Position numbers and translations under genes: made by a program
Shown here: in pieces, positions 16,077-23,757 of the stretch
Layout: each line of letters starts with the position of its first letter
Numbering within the stretch: position 1 is the stretch's first letter
Source: Azospirillum oleiclasticum
Lineage (GTDB): Bacteria > Pseudomonadota > Alphaproteobacteria > Azospirillales > Azospirillaceae
DNA length: 35,185 nt
Direction of reading: 5' to 3'
NCBI RefSeq assembly: GCF_013423485.1
Contig: NZ_JABFFR010000053.1
Location: 1 to 35,185 of the forward strand
Notes under the pieces: model-generated
Told to the model about the DNA's origin: nothing
Seen by the model: the letters and a program-made list of their open reading frames with translations, nothing else
Database searches by the model: none

Positions 16077-17086
16077 GCAGGAATCCGCGCGCGCGCGCCC
16101 GTTCCTGTATTGGGCAACAGGGTCGAGCCATGCTCCTCGAACTGGAAGGGAACGTGCAGCAGGTCCCGCAGTGCCTCTCTCACCTCGTCCCGCCGCTCCG
16201 GTGGCACGTAGAACAGCATGAAGCCCGAGGTTCCGGCCCCCAGGAGCTTTCCGCCCAGGGCACCCGCCTGTTGGGCGCGGTCGTAGACGCTATCAACCAT
16301 CTCGTTGCTGACCAAGGCGCTGAGTTGGCGCTTCAGTCGCCATGTGCGGTCCAGCAGCCGCCCGAAATCGTCCAGGTCGCCCCCCAGCAGCACCCGTTCG
16401 GCCTCGTCGACCAGATCCCGCATCTGGTGAAGCTGCTCCTCGCGGGCGGGGATGTTGGCGATGACGTCGGTGGCGATGTCGGAGGCCAAGCGGCTCAGGC
16501 CCGTGTAGAACAGCATCAGCCGCTCCTGCAACGCCTGCGACCGCTTGGCGGTGATCGCCAGAGGGGTCACGCGGATTGCACCGTCACGGCTGAAATCGAT
16601 AACGTTGAAGCCGCCGTGGGCGGCGGCGGCCTGATCCTGCGAGCCCACGCTTTCCCGGAGGCGCTCCTGTTCCAGCTCGATGGCCAGCGCCGCCAGCCGT
16701 GCGGGGTCGGGCGTCTCGCCACGCATGGCCAGAAGGGCGTGGATCAGACCCACCGCGAAGGAGGAGCTGGAGCCCATGCCGGTGCGGGCCGGCAGGTCAC
16801 CCTGGTGGTGGATCTCCACCCCCGTGGCATCCGTGAAGCCGAGAAAACGCAGTCCTTCCCGCACCGCTGGATGCAGGATCTCCCGGATCGACTGCACCGT
16901 CTCGATGTGCGACCAGACGATGCGGTGGCGGATGTTGAAGAAAGGCGGCAGGAAGCGCGCGCTGATGTGGCAGTACTTGTCGATCGAGGTGGAGATGACC
17001 CGCCCGCCATGCCGGCGGTACCAGGCCGGATAGTCGGTTCCGCCCCCGAAGAAGGAAATCCGGTAGGGAGTGCGGCTGATGATCAT
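16073..17086 (-). CDS. hddA: GHMP kinase, D-glycero-D-manno-heptose 7-phosphate kinase (HddA-like)
   Basis: 337 residues. Motif 1 is MIISRTPYRISFFGGGTDYP (1-20), typical of HddA and L-fucokinase-like GHMP kinases. The ATP-binding motif 2 is PARTGMGSSSSFAV (99-112). Motif 3 is GGKLLGAGTSGFMLFY near the C-terminus. The start at ATG 17086 lies nine bases after AGGAG; an ATG nine bases upstream sits directly on that site and is less likely. HddA phosphorylates D,D-heptose 7-phosphate at C1, and HddC-type enzymes then make GDP-heptose. The HddC-like domain is in the gene at 12266-15088, which supports this over fucokinase. The phosphatase GmhB and isomerase GmhA are not in the window. Confidence 0.85.
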   Translation of the reverse strand: MIISRTPYRISFFGGGTDYPAWYRRHGGRVISTSIDKYCHISARFLPPFFNIRHRIVWSHIETVQSIREILHPAVREGLRFLGFTDATGVEIHHQGDLPARTGMGSSSSFAVGLIHALLAMRGETPDPARLAALAIELEQERLRESVGSQDQAAAAHGGFNVIDFSRDGAIRVTPLAITAKRSQALQERLMLFYTGLSRLASDIATDVIANIPAREEQLHQMRDLVDEAERVLLGGDLDDFGRLLDRTWRLKRQLSALVSNEMVDSVYDRAQQAGALGGKLLGAGTSGFMLFYVPPERRDEVREALRDLLHVPFQFEEHGSTLLPNTGTGARARIPA

Positions 17087-17138
17087 GGGAGCCATCTCCT
17101 CTTGAGGACGCCTGATGCCCGGGCGTTCGCCGCCCCGA

Positions 17139-18221
17139 TCAGAACGGCCCTTTGAAGCGCTTGTAGACGTCGGCCATCGAGCGTTCGTCCGGCAGGGGGA
17201 TCCCATGGTTCCCGCCGCGGACCAGCCGGGCAGCCCGGTCCACCAGATCGCGCAGGCTGGGATAGAAGACATCCTCGAGGCTCTTGGCGGTGGGGCAGCT
17301 GGCCGGGGCCATGCCCAGCGTGGCGACCGGCGCCTTGAGCGCGGACGGGTCGCGTTCCGCGACGATCCGGCAGATCTCCGCCGCGGTTCCGTAGGGCAGC
17401 CAGCTGGTGTCGGCCACCAGCAGGCGGCCGGTGCGGCGCACGCTGTCCATGATCAGATCGTGATCGGGATGGGACACGCAGTGCAGATCGATGATCTCGG
17501 CCTCGATCCCGAAATCGGCCAGATGCCGGGCGGCGCGCTGGGCCTCGAGCGTCATGATGGAGGTGGCCACGATGGTCAGGTCGCGACCCCGGCGGATCCG
17601 GCGGGAGGTCAGCGGATCGGCTGGCATCTCCTCGTCCATATGGAAGTCCAGCCCGTACATCAGGCGGTGCTCGATGCACAGGATCGGGTTGCGGACGTGC
17701 CGCACCGCGTGGGCGTAGGTGGACAGGATCGCGCGCGGCGAGCTGGGCGTCACCACGATCAGGCCGGGGATGTGGGCGAACAGGGACTGCGGACTCTGCG
17801 AGTGCTGCGCCCCCTGTCCCCAGCTCCGCCCGACCACCATGCGGATCATCATCGGCACCTCGAAGCACCCGCCGAACATGTAGCGGTACTTGGCGGCGAG
17901 GTTGACGATCTGGTTCATGGCCAGCAGGACGAAATCGGCCCGGATGTGGGTCATGATGGGATAGAGGCCGTTCAGCGCCGCGCCGATCGCGATGCCGGTC
18001 ATTCCCTCCTCCGCCAGGGGCGTGTCGAAGACACGGTCGGCACCGAACTCCCCGGCCAGCCCGAGGGTGGTGCCGAAGGTGCCCTTGTGGTCGTCCACCC
18101 CCTGTCCCATGATGATCGTGTCGGGGCGGCAGGCCAGGGCGTCGCGCATGGCCAGCCGCAGCGCCTCACCGTAGGACAGGGTGTCCGGCATGGCGCCGGT
18201 GTTCAGGCTTTCAGAGGACAT
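17139..18221 (-). CDS. Thiamine-diphosphate-dependent E1 component, beta subunit (PDH/transketolase-like)
   Basis: 360 residues of the E1-beta/transketolase pyrimidine-domain type: LSYGEALRLAMRDALA, DTPLAEEGMTGIAIGAALNG (67-86) with the family's conserved Glu, ADFVLLAMNQIVNLAAKYRY, and a C-terminal transketolase domain RGRDLTIVATSIMTLEAQRA. It overlaps the alpha-subunit stop by 11 bases, so the two are coupled. No E2 acyltransferase or E3 lipoamide dehydrogenase is nearby. The nearest functional precedent is the AviB1/AviB2-type pair proposed to add a C2 unit to a deoxysugar in avilamycin biosynthesis. Use in sugar branching is therefore plausible but inferred. Confidence 0.88.
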   Translation of the reverse strand: MSSESLNTGAMPDTLSYGEALRLAMRDALACRPDTIIMGQGVDDHKGTFGTTLGLAGEFGADRVFDTPLAEEGMTGIAIGAALNGLYPIMTHIRADFVLLAMNQIVNLAAKYRYMFGGCFEVPMMIRMVVGRSWGQGAQHSQSPQSLFAHIPGLIVVTPSSPRAILSTYAHAVRHVRNPILCIEHRLMYGLDFHMDEEMPADPLTSRRIRRGRDLTIVATSIMTLEAQRAARHLADFGIEAEIIDLHCVSHPDHDLIMDSVRRTGRLLVADTSWLPYGTAAEICRIVAERDPSALKAPVATLGMAPASCPTAKSLEDVFYPSLRDLVDRAARLVRGGNHGIPLPDERSMADVYKRFKGPF

Positions 18222-19173
18222 CGGTCAGCAACTCCTCGGGACCGGGCCACGGGCTGTCGTCGGCGAAGGCCATCGCCGCTTCGATCTCGGCGAGAAGCGC
18301 CGGCGTCATCCGGTCCACCAGATCGCGGTGTACGGTCAGGGGATCCGTCGCCTGCCACGCCAGCATGGCCGCGTCGTCGCGATAGCCGGCATCGAAATCG
18401 GTTCCCGGTCCGACATGCTCGCGGAACCGGCAGGTGTGGATCTCCAGGAACTCCGGCCCGCCGCCGGCGCGGACGCGCGCGGCGGTCGCCGCGGTCAGGT
18501 CGCGGATCCCCATCATGTCATGGCCGCGTTCCAGGCTGTGCGTCGGCACCCCGTAGGCGGCCGCCAGCGTCCCGATGCGGTACGCCTGCCGGGCGGCCAG
18601 CGGGGAATGCACCGCGTATCCGTTGTTCTCGCACAGGAAGAGGACCGGCAGCCTGTGGAGGGCGGCGAAATTGATGGATTCGTGGAAGACGCCCTCTTCG
18701 GTGGCGCCGTCGCCGAACACCGCCACCGCGATCTGGCCGGTGCCGCGCCGGCGCGCCGCCAGGGCGGCGCCGACGGCGTGGGGGATGTTGCTGGCGACCA
18801 CCGCCGAACTGCCCATGAAACCGACCTCGGGGGCGCTCAGATGCATGGACCCCGCCTTGCCCTTCGCCCCGCCGGTGGCCTTGCCGTACAGCTCGGCGAA
18901 CATGCGCTTCAGGTCGCCGCCCTTGGCCAGGTAGAACGCGTGGCTTCTGTAGGTGCCGAAAAGCGGATCGTCGCGGCGCAGCGCCGCACACACCCCGACC
19001 GCCACATGCTCCTGCCCGATCGAGAGATGAACGGGGCTTTGTATCCTGTCGGAATGATAAATCTCTATGATTTTTTCCTCGACAAGACGAATTTTCAAAG
19101 CATCATACATCATTGATTCGAAAGAAACTTTCGAATCATCATCCGATTTTCCTTCTGAATCGGTGAATGCCAT
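18211..19173 (-). CDS. Thiamine-diphosphate-dependent E1 component, alpha subunit
   Basis: 320 residues. The ThDP motif runs from GDGATEEG (154-161) to ENNGYAV (182-188), the canonical GDG…NN spacing. Family marks include SIGQEHVAVGVCAALRRDD, THE-like GTYRSHAFYLAKG, AELYGKATGGAKGKAGSMHL and GSSAVVASNIPHAVGAA. The phosphorylation-loop region near RFREHVGPGTDFD is also family-like. Start: ATG 19173 with GGAGGG upstream; a GTG/TTG start further upstream has no site. The first 20 residues are acidic and AT-rich and carry a perfect hairpin. It pairs with the beta subunit at 17139-18221. Both sit in the nucleotide-sugar operon and not with E2/E3. Confidence 0.88.
   Translation of the reverse strand: MAFTDSEGKSDDDSKVSFESMMYDALKIRLVEEKIIEIYHSDRIQSPVHLSIGQEHVAVGVCAALRRDDPLFGTYRSHAFYLAKGGDLKRMFAELYGKATGGAKGKAGSMHLSAPEVGFMGSSAVVASNIPHAVGAALAARRRGTGQIAVAVFGDGATEEGVFHESINFAALHRLPVLFLCENNGYAVHSPLAARQAYRIGTLAAAYGVPTHSLERGHDMMGIRDLTAATAARVRAGGGPEFLEIHTCRFREHVGPGTDFDAGYRDDAAMLAWQATDPLTVHRDLVDRMTPALLAEIEAAMAFADDSPWPGPEELLTDVL
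19114..19138. promoter_or_regulatory. 11-bp hairpin inside the start of the E1-alpha gene
   Basis: TGATTCGAAAG-AAA-CTTTCGAATCA is a perfect 11-base stem with a three-base loop. In the message it covers codons about 13-20 and ends just before two consecutive AUG codons (residues 21-22). It might slow translation or present the internal AUGs; no further evidence. Confidence 0.3.
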
Positions 19174-19236
19174 TTCAAAAACCCTCCACAACAATCATTG
19201 CAACAAAGAACATCGCCGTATCTACCTGCATTGCTC

Positions 19237-20121
19237 CTATTTTACATATGACATGTCGTACCCGAGCTTGTCGTACGCCTCGCCCAGACCCTTGTATTGC
19301 ATGGCGAGGGCGAAGAACCGCCGTTGCCAGTCCGACCAGCTTTTGTACTGGAGAAAGCCGGCGCGCTCCGTCGCGCTTGTGAACCGCTTGGGCTGATTCA
19401 AAACCGATTCGATGAAGGTCTGGTCAGGGGGAATCCGCCCATCGGTTATGAAATTGAAGAGATGGTAGAAATTATCGATCTCATTGGTAAGCCGCTCCAT
19501 AAGATAGACCGGCATACCGGTGTGAAGATTGACGGAGTCCCGGTTGCGTATGACCAGGACCGACAAGACGAATGTCATATCATGCGGATTTTCGAGATCG
19601 AAGCCGGCGGCATTCAGGATTCCCGAATATTCCGGATGGGCCGCCAGGTTTGCTTTCACGAAACCACGATTTCGCTCAATGAGCAGCTTGCGCACATCTG
19701 GATTGACACGAGGATCGAACGACTTCATGTTTTGATTGTGTATTGACATGGCCCGGATGACCGGGTGCCGCGTTATGGTGGCGATGCGGTAACGGCGGCG
19801 GTAATTCTCCGGGCGCAGGTAGGGTATCGCGCCGTTGTAGCCATGAATGCTCCCGATCACCGGTTCCGGCCGCTGCTCCTCCAGAAGGTCGAAATACTCA
19901 TCAAGAGGAAGATCGCTCTCGCTGCGCAACGCAACCCCCGGCGTCCCCTTGAAGTCCGGGTTGAGCGTCCGGTCGACCTTGACAGGTGTCGTGTCGATGC
20001 CGTGGGTCGTCAAGACCTCCGGATGACGGTTCAGCGCTTCCGATATCCAATTGGTGGCCGTCCGCCCGCAGCTTTCCAACAGGAAGTATGTTTTATCTAC
20101 TGCTGCGGCGCCGTCCGTCAT
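19237..20121 (-). CDS. Sulfotransferase-like P-loop protein, copy 1
   Basis: 294 residues. The N-terminal KTYFLLESCGRTATNW (10-25) resembles the 5'-phosphosulfate-binding loop of sulfotransferases, and TITRHPVIRAMSIHNQNMKS resembles the 3'-phosphate-binding R…S region of PAPS enzymes. The end WQRRFFALAMQYKGLGEAYD with KLGYDMSYV is shared with the genes at 30349-31188 and 32995-33861, making a three-member local family. It lies 71 bases after the GMD-like dehydratase on the same strand, the same order as in the partial duplicate at 32.8-33.9 kb. The expected role is transfer of sulfate to a glycan sugar, though no member with this exact pattern is known to me to have been characterised. Confidence 0.72.
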   Translation of the reverse strand: MTDGAAAVDKTYFLLESCGRTATNWISEALNRHPEVLTTHGIDTTPVKVDRTLNPDFKGTPGVALRSESDLPLDEYFDLLEEQRPEPVIGSIHGYNGAIPYLRPENYRRRYRIATITRHPVIRAMSIHNQNMKSFDPRVNPDVRKLLIERNRGFVKANLAAHPEYSGILNAAGFDLENPHDMTFVLSVLVIRNRDSVNLHTGMPVYLMERLTNEIDNFYHLFNFITDGRIPPDQTFIESVLNQPKRFTSATERAGFLQYKSWSDWQRRFFALAMQYKGLGEAYDKLGYDMSYVK

Positions 20122-20192
20122 GTCTTAAATCCTGTGCTCTCGGTGGCAATATGGTTGCCAGGATATGTCCCTGGTGCGCCATGCCGGCGACT

Positions 20193-21215
20193 TCATCGGA
20201 CCAGCAGGCGCCCGTCCTCACGAGCCACACGGTCGCGCCAATAGTTCAACAAATCCTTTATTGTCCGCTCGTACGGGATCCGGGGCTGCCAGCCGGTGTG
20301 CGCCTGGAAGCGGCCGGTGTCGGGCACCTGAAGGTCGGCGTCGATCGGGCGCAGCCGGTCGGGGTCCACCTCCACCCGGATCTCGTCCCGTCGCGGCGAC
20401 AGGTCGATCAGGTCCTGGAGGATCCGTCCCACCGTGCAGCTGTGCGTGCCGCCGATGTTGTAGACGGCGCCCGGCCGGGGATCGACGGTCAGCAGCATGT
20501 GGTAGGCGCGCACCGCGTCGCGCACGTCGGCCACCGTGCGCAGGGAATCGAGGTTGCCCACCTTGACCACCGGCTCCACGGCGCCGCGCTCGATCAGGGC
20601 GATCTGCTTGGCGAAGGTGGATTCGGCGAACACGTCGCCGCGCCGCGGGCCGGTGTGGGTGAACATCCGCGTCACCAGCACCCGCATGCCGTACGCCTCG
20701 GCGTAATACCGGCCGACGAGGTCGGTTCCCACCTTCGAGATGGCGTAGGGCGAGGCCGGGTGGAACGAGCAGTCCTCGTTGATCGGCAGCTTTTCCCGCG
20801 GCACCCGGCCGAACACCTCCGACGACGAACAGACGTGGATGAACGCCTCCGGGCTGGCCCGGCGCAGCGCCTCCAACACCCGCACCGTGCCCTGGACGTT
20901 GGTGTCCAGCGTGTCGAGGGGGGAGTCGAAGCTGGTGCGGGGAAAGCTCTGGGCGGCCAGATGGAAGACGTAGTCGGGCCGGCTGGTCTCCACCACGTGC
21001 CGCACCGCCAGCTCGTCGCGCAGGTCGCCATAGACCAGATGGACCCGGTCCTTGCGGTTGATCCGGTCGGTCAGCCCGGCCAGGTTGTCCAGCGGGCTGC
21101 GCCAGCGCAGCATGCCGTGGATCTCCCAGTCGGTGTTCTCCAGCAGATATTCGGCCAGATGGGAGCCGACCATGCCGGTGATGCCGGTGATCAGCGCACG
21201 GGGGGCGGCGGTCAT
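20193..21215 (-). CDS. GDP-mannose/GDP-heptose 4,6-dehydratase-like SDR
   Basis: 340 residues, extended short-chain dehydrogenase. The NAD(P) loop is ALITGITGMVGSHLAEYL (7-24). The active site is complete: VCSSSEVFG with E133 next to the catalytic Ser, and SPYAISK with Y157 and K161. MFTHTGPRRGDVFAESTFAK and the C-terminal TGWQPRIPYERTIKDLL are typical of GDP-mannose 4,6-dehydratase and its relatives. Among the four SDRs of this run it is the only one with a normal Y-x3-K. With HddA and HddC-like enzymes beside it, GDP-heptose may be its substrate, parallel to the 6-deoxyheptose pathways of Campylobacter and Yersinia (inference). The start is ATG 21215 after GGAGA. Confidence 0.83.
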   Translation of the reverse strand: MTAAPRALITGITGMVGSHLAEYLLENTDWEIHGMLRWRSPLDNLAGLTDRINRKDRVHLVYGDLRDELAVRHVVETSRPDYVFHLAAQSFPRTSFDSPLDTLDTNVQGTVRVLEALRRASPEAFIHVCSSSEVFGRVPREKLPINEDCSFHPASPYAISKVGTDLVGRYYAEAYGMRVLVTRMFTHTGPRRGDVFAESTFAKQIALIERGAVEPVVKVGNLDSLRTVADVRDAVRAYHMLLTVDPRPGAVYNIGGTHSCTVGRILQDLIDLSPRRDEIRVEVDPDRLRPIDADLQVPDTGRFQAHTGWQPRIPYERTIKDLLNYWRDRVAREDGRLLVR

Positions 21216-21243
21216 GGCCGGGTCTCCGGTTGGCGGGGCGGGA

Positions 21244-22215
21244 TCAGCGGGGATGGCCGGCGCCATGGGCGCGGAACCAGTCCAGCGTGCGGGCCAGCCC
21301 CTCGCGCAGCGGCGTCGTCGCCCTGAAGCCGTAGCGCTGCTCGGCCAGGGAGGCGTCGATCAGCCGGATCGGGATCATCTGCGGCTTGGTGGTGTCGTAG
21401 GTGACGGTGACGTTCCGCTGGTCCGCGATGTCGATCAGCATATCCAGCACGTCGCGCACCCGCACCCCCTGACCGGAGGCGATGTTGATCGCCTCGAACC
21501 CCCTGGCCTCGCGGAACACCGTCAGCATGCCATCGATGAAATCGTCGATGTAGATCAGGTCGCGGACATCGTTGCCGGTGCCCCAGATCGCCATCGGGTT
21601 CTCCTCGACCGCCACCCGACGGACCAGCGCGGCGGTGACGTGGGAGGTCTTGGGATTGAACTTGTCGTACGGCCCATAGATGTTCGACGGTCGGATGACC
21701 ACGCAGGGCATGGCCGGGGTGATCTTCTCCGCGTAGGTCCGGCACAGGACCTCCACGTAACGCTTCATCCAGCCGACCGGAAAATAAATGTCGTAGGGAT
21801 CGCCGGCGAACATCTCGTCCTCGCGCACCGGGCGGTCTCCCGACGGCGGGTAGGCGGCGCTGGAGCTGATGAAGCAGAAACGCTTGACCCCGGCCTCCCA
21901 GGCCGCTTGCAGCATCAGCGTGTTCATCAGGACATTGGGGGTGACGTGGGACAGCGGCGTGTTGGCCATCACCGCGGCGCCGGAGGTGTTCGCCGCGCAC
22001 ATGAAGACGAAATCCATCCCCTGGACCACCCGGGCGCAATCCTCCGCACGGGTCAAATCCACCGGCACATACTCGACCCGGGTGTCCGGGATGATCGCCG
22101 GAGACCGGAACAGGGTGGCGCGCACGGCGGCCCCCTCCGCCAGCAGCCGTGGGATCAGGTTGCAGCCGATCAGGCCGGTGGCGCCGGTGATCAGGACGCG
22201 CGCACCGTCAAACAT
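21244..22215 (-). CDS. NAD-dependent epimerase/dehydratase (SDR) with altered active site, A
   Basis: 323 residues. The nucleotide-binding loop is MFDGARVLITGATGLIGCNL (1-20), with SSSAAYP at 118-123 and VVIRPSNIYGPYDKFNPKTS further on, the pattern of GDP-fucose-synthase/UDP-glucose-epimerase-like SDRs. Around the expected Y-x3-K the sequence is YDIYFPVGWMKRYVE: K151 is present, but the position four residues before it is V147 instead of Tyr. A Tyr lies at -7 (Y144). The start ATG 22215 overlaps the stop of the RmlC-like gene by 8 bases. It is probably a reductase or epimerase of the sugar pathway, with catalysis uncertain. Confidence 0.82.
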   Translation of the reverse strand: MFDGARVLITGATGLIGCNLIPRLLAEGAAVRATLFRSPAIIPDTRVEYVPVDLTRAEDCARVVQGMDFVFMCAANTSGAAVMANTPLSHVTPNVLMNTLMLQAAWEAGVKRFCFISSSAAYPPSGDRPVREDEMFAGDPYDIYFPVGWMKRYVEVLCRTYAEKITPAMPCVVIRPSNIYGPYDKFNPKTSHVTAALVRRVAVEENPMAIWGTGNDVRDLIYIDDFIDGMLTVFREARGFEAINIASGQGVRVRDVLDMLIDIADQRNVTVTYDTTKPQMIPIRLIDASLAEQRYGFRATTPLREGLARTLDWFRAHGAGHPR

Positions 22216-22732
22216 GGGGGACCTCGTCATCACGGCGGGACAGGATGGGGGTCTTGACCGGCCACCAGATGCCGATGGCGGGATCGTCATAGCGCAGGGT
22301 GAACTGGCTGGACCGGTCGTACTGGGTGGTCTGCTTGTAATGGAAGATCGCCCGCTCGCTCATCACCACATGGCCGTTGCCGTGCCTGGGCGGGATCAGC
22401 ACCGACAGCCGGTTGCTGTCTGACAGGGTGAATCCTTCCCAGCGCCGGTAGCCGGGAGAGCCGGGATCCCAATTGACCACCGCCAGATAGAAGGAGCCGT
22501 ACAGGCAGGACACCAGCTTCCAGGTCTTGCCGTCGCCGTGGACGCCCCGCAGCACATGACGGCCCGAGGTCGAGATGTCGTCCTGAAGGAAATCCTGGGT
22601 CAGACCGGCGGCGTGATAGATATCGCGGTTGTACAGCTCTACATAACTGCCGCGGAAATCCTCGAAATTGGTCGGCGCCTCGATCACCAGCACGCCGTCC
22701 AGAGTGGTCTCGCGGACCTTCAGCGCCGTCAT
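22208..22732 (-). CDS. dTDP-4-dehydrorhamnose 3,5-epimerase-like protein (RmlC/FdtA cupin)
   Basis: 174 residues, normal for RmlC-type cupins. The family pattern is visible: DISTSGRHVLRGVHGDGKTW with the catalytic His65, SCLYGSFYLAVVNWDPGSPG, LSDSNRLSVLIPPRHGNGH, FHYKQTTQYD with the active-site Tyr region, and LRYDDPAIGIWWPV carrying the Asp of the catalytic dyad. It should epimerise a 4-keto-6-deoxy nucleotide sugar at C3 and/or C5. It is coupled to both neighbours: one base separates it from the SDR upstream, and an 8-base overlap joins it to the next. With the GMD-like dehydratase it supports a GDP-4-keto-6-deoxy sugar pathway. Confidence 0.88.
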   Translation of the reverse strand: MTALKVRETTLDGVLVIEAPTNFEDFRGSYVELYNRDIYHAAGLTQDFLQDDISTSGRHVLRGVHGDGKTWKLVSCLYGSFYLAVVNWDPGSPGYRRWEGFTLSDSNRLSVLIPPRHGNGHVVMSERAIFHYKQTTQYDRSSQFTLRYDDPAIGIWWPVKTPILSRRDDEVPHV

Positions 22733-22733
22733 C

Positions 22734-23726
22734 TCACGCCTCCCGGAAGTAATTGACCTTGCGCTCATGTTCATCGGCGTTGGTGAGGTACCATGCCCAG
22801 GTTTCCCGCAAACCCTGCTCAAGGCTGGTCGAGGGGTGGTAGCCGAGCAGGCGGCGGGCCCGGGAGATGTCCATCACACGCCGCGGAAAGCCGCCCGGCT
22901 TGTCGGTGTCGAACCAGGCCTCGAAGGGCACCACCTTCTGGAATGTCTCCACCAGCTCGCGGATGGACACGCCGGTACCGCTGGCCAGATTGACCGGACG
23001 GCCGCCGGTGCCCTTGACCAGGGCCAGGATCACCCCCTCGGCGACATCGCGGCTGTAGGCGAAATCGCGGATCGCCGACCCGTCCCCCCACACCTGCACG
23101 GGGTTGTCGCCGCGGCGGACCTTGGCCATCAGCGTCGGAATGACCATGGCGTTCTCGGGATCGAAGTTGTCGCCGGGGCCATAGACGTTGCAGGGGCGGA
23201 CCACCGCGAAGTGGTCAAGCCCGTATTGCTGGGCATAGGCGCGGATCTGCATCTCCGCCATCCGCTTGGCCCAGCCCGGAAACATGTCCATGGGCGGACC
23301 CGTTTCGATCTCGTCGGATTCAACGAAGACCTCGGCCGCCTCGTAGGCCCCGATGGAACTGGTGTAGACGAGCCGCTGGACCTTGTTGACCCGCGCCGCT
23401 TCCAGCATGTTGGTGTTCATCATCAGAAGCGGGACGAAGAAGCTGGCCGGCTTCGATTTGGTGACCTCCACCGATCCTTTGATGCCGGCGACATGGAGCA
23501 CATCGTCCATGCCATGGGTCAGATCCTTGCAGGTCTGGAAGTCGCACAGATCGGCGAGGGTGTGGCGCGCCCTCGGATCCACTTCGATCCGGTCCAGGGA
23601 AACGCAATTGACGTGGGCGCCGGCATCGCACAGGAGCTTGACGATCTGGCGGCCGATCAGCCCCGTTCCGCCGGTGATCACCATGTTCCGGCCGCGCAGG
23701 CCAGCGCTTACCGTCTCGGGCAACAT
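22734..23726 (-). CDS. NAD-dependent epimerase/dehydratase (SDR) with altered active site, B
   Basis: 330 residues. The cofactor loop is NMVITGGTGLIGRQIVKLL (14-32), then YTSSIGAY (121-128), VVRPCNVYGPGDNFDPEN and WGDGSAIRDFAYSRDVAEGV. This is close to GDP-L-fucose synthase-like SDRs, but where they have F-G-Y-S-Y-A-K this protein has MFPGWAKRMAE: K154 stays and the residue at -4 is P150. It starts at ATG 23726, with a GGAGG site upstream, and forms a tight series with the SDRs on both sides. Predicted role: reduction or epimerisation in nucleotide-sugar synthesis. Confidence 0.82.
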   Translation of the reverse strand: MLPETVSAGLRGRNMVITGGTGLIGRQIVKLLCDAGAHVNCVSLDRIEVDPRARHTLADLCDFQTCKDLTHGMDDVLHVAGIKGSVEVTKSKPASFFVPLLMMNTNMLEAARVNKVQRLVYTSSIGAYEAAEVFVESDEIETGPPMDMFPGWAKRMAEMQIRAYAQQYGLDHFAVVRPCNVYGPGDNFDPENAMVIPTLMAKVRRGDNPVQVWGDGSAIRDFAYSRDVAEGVILALVKGTGGRPVNLASGTGVSIRELVETFQKVVPFEAWFDTDKPGGFPRRVMDISRARRLLGYHPSTSLEQGLRETWAWYLTNADEHERKVNYFREA

Positions 23727-23757
23727 GCCTGTTCCTCCGCCTTGTTCAGCGTCTCGT

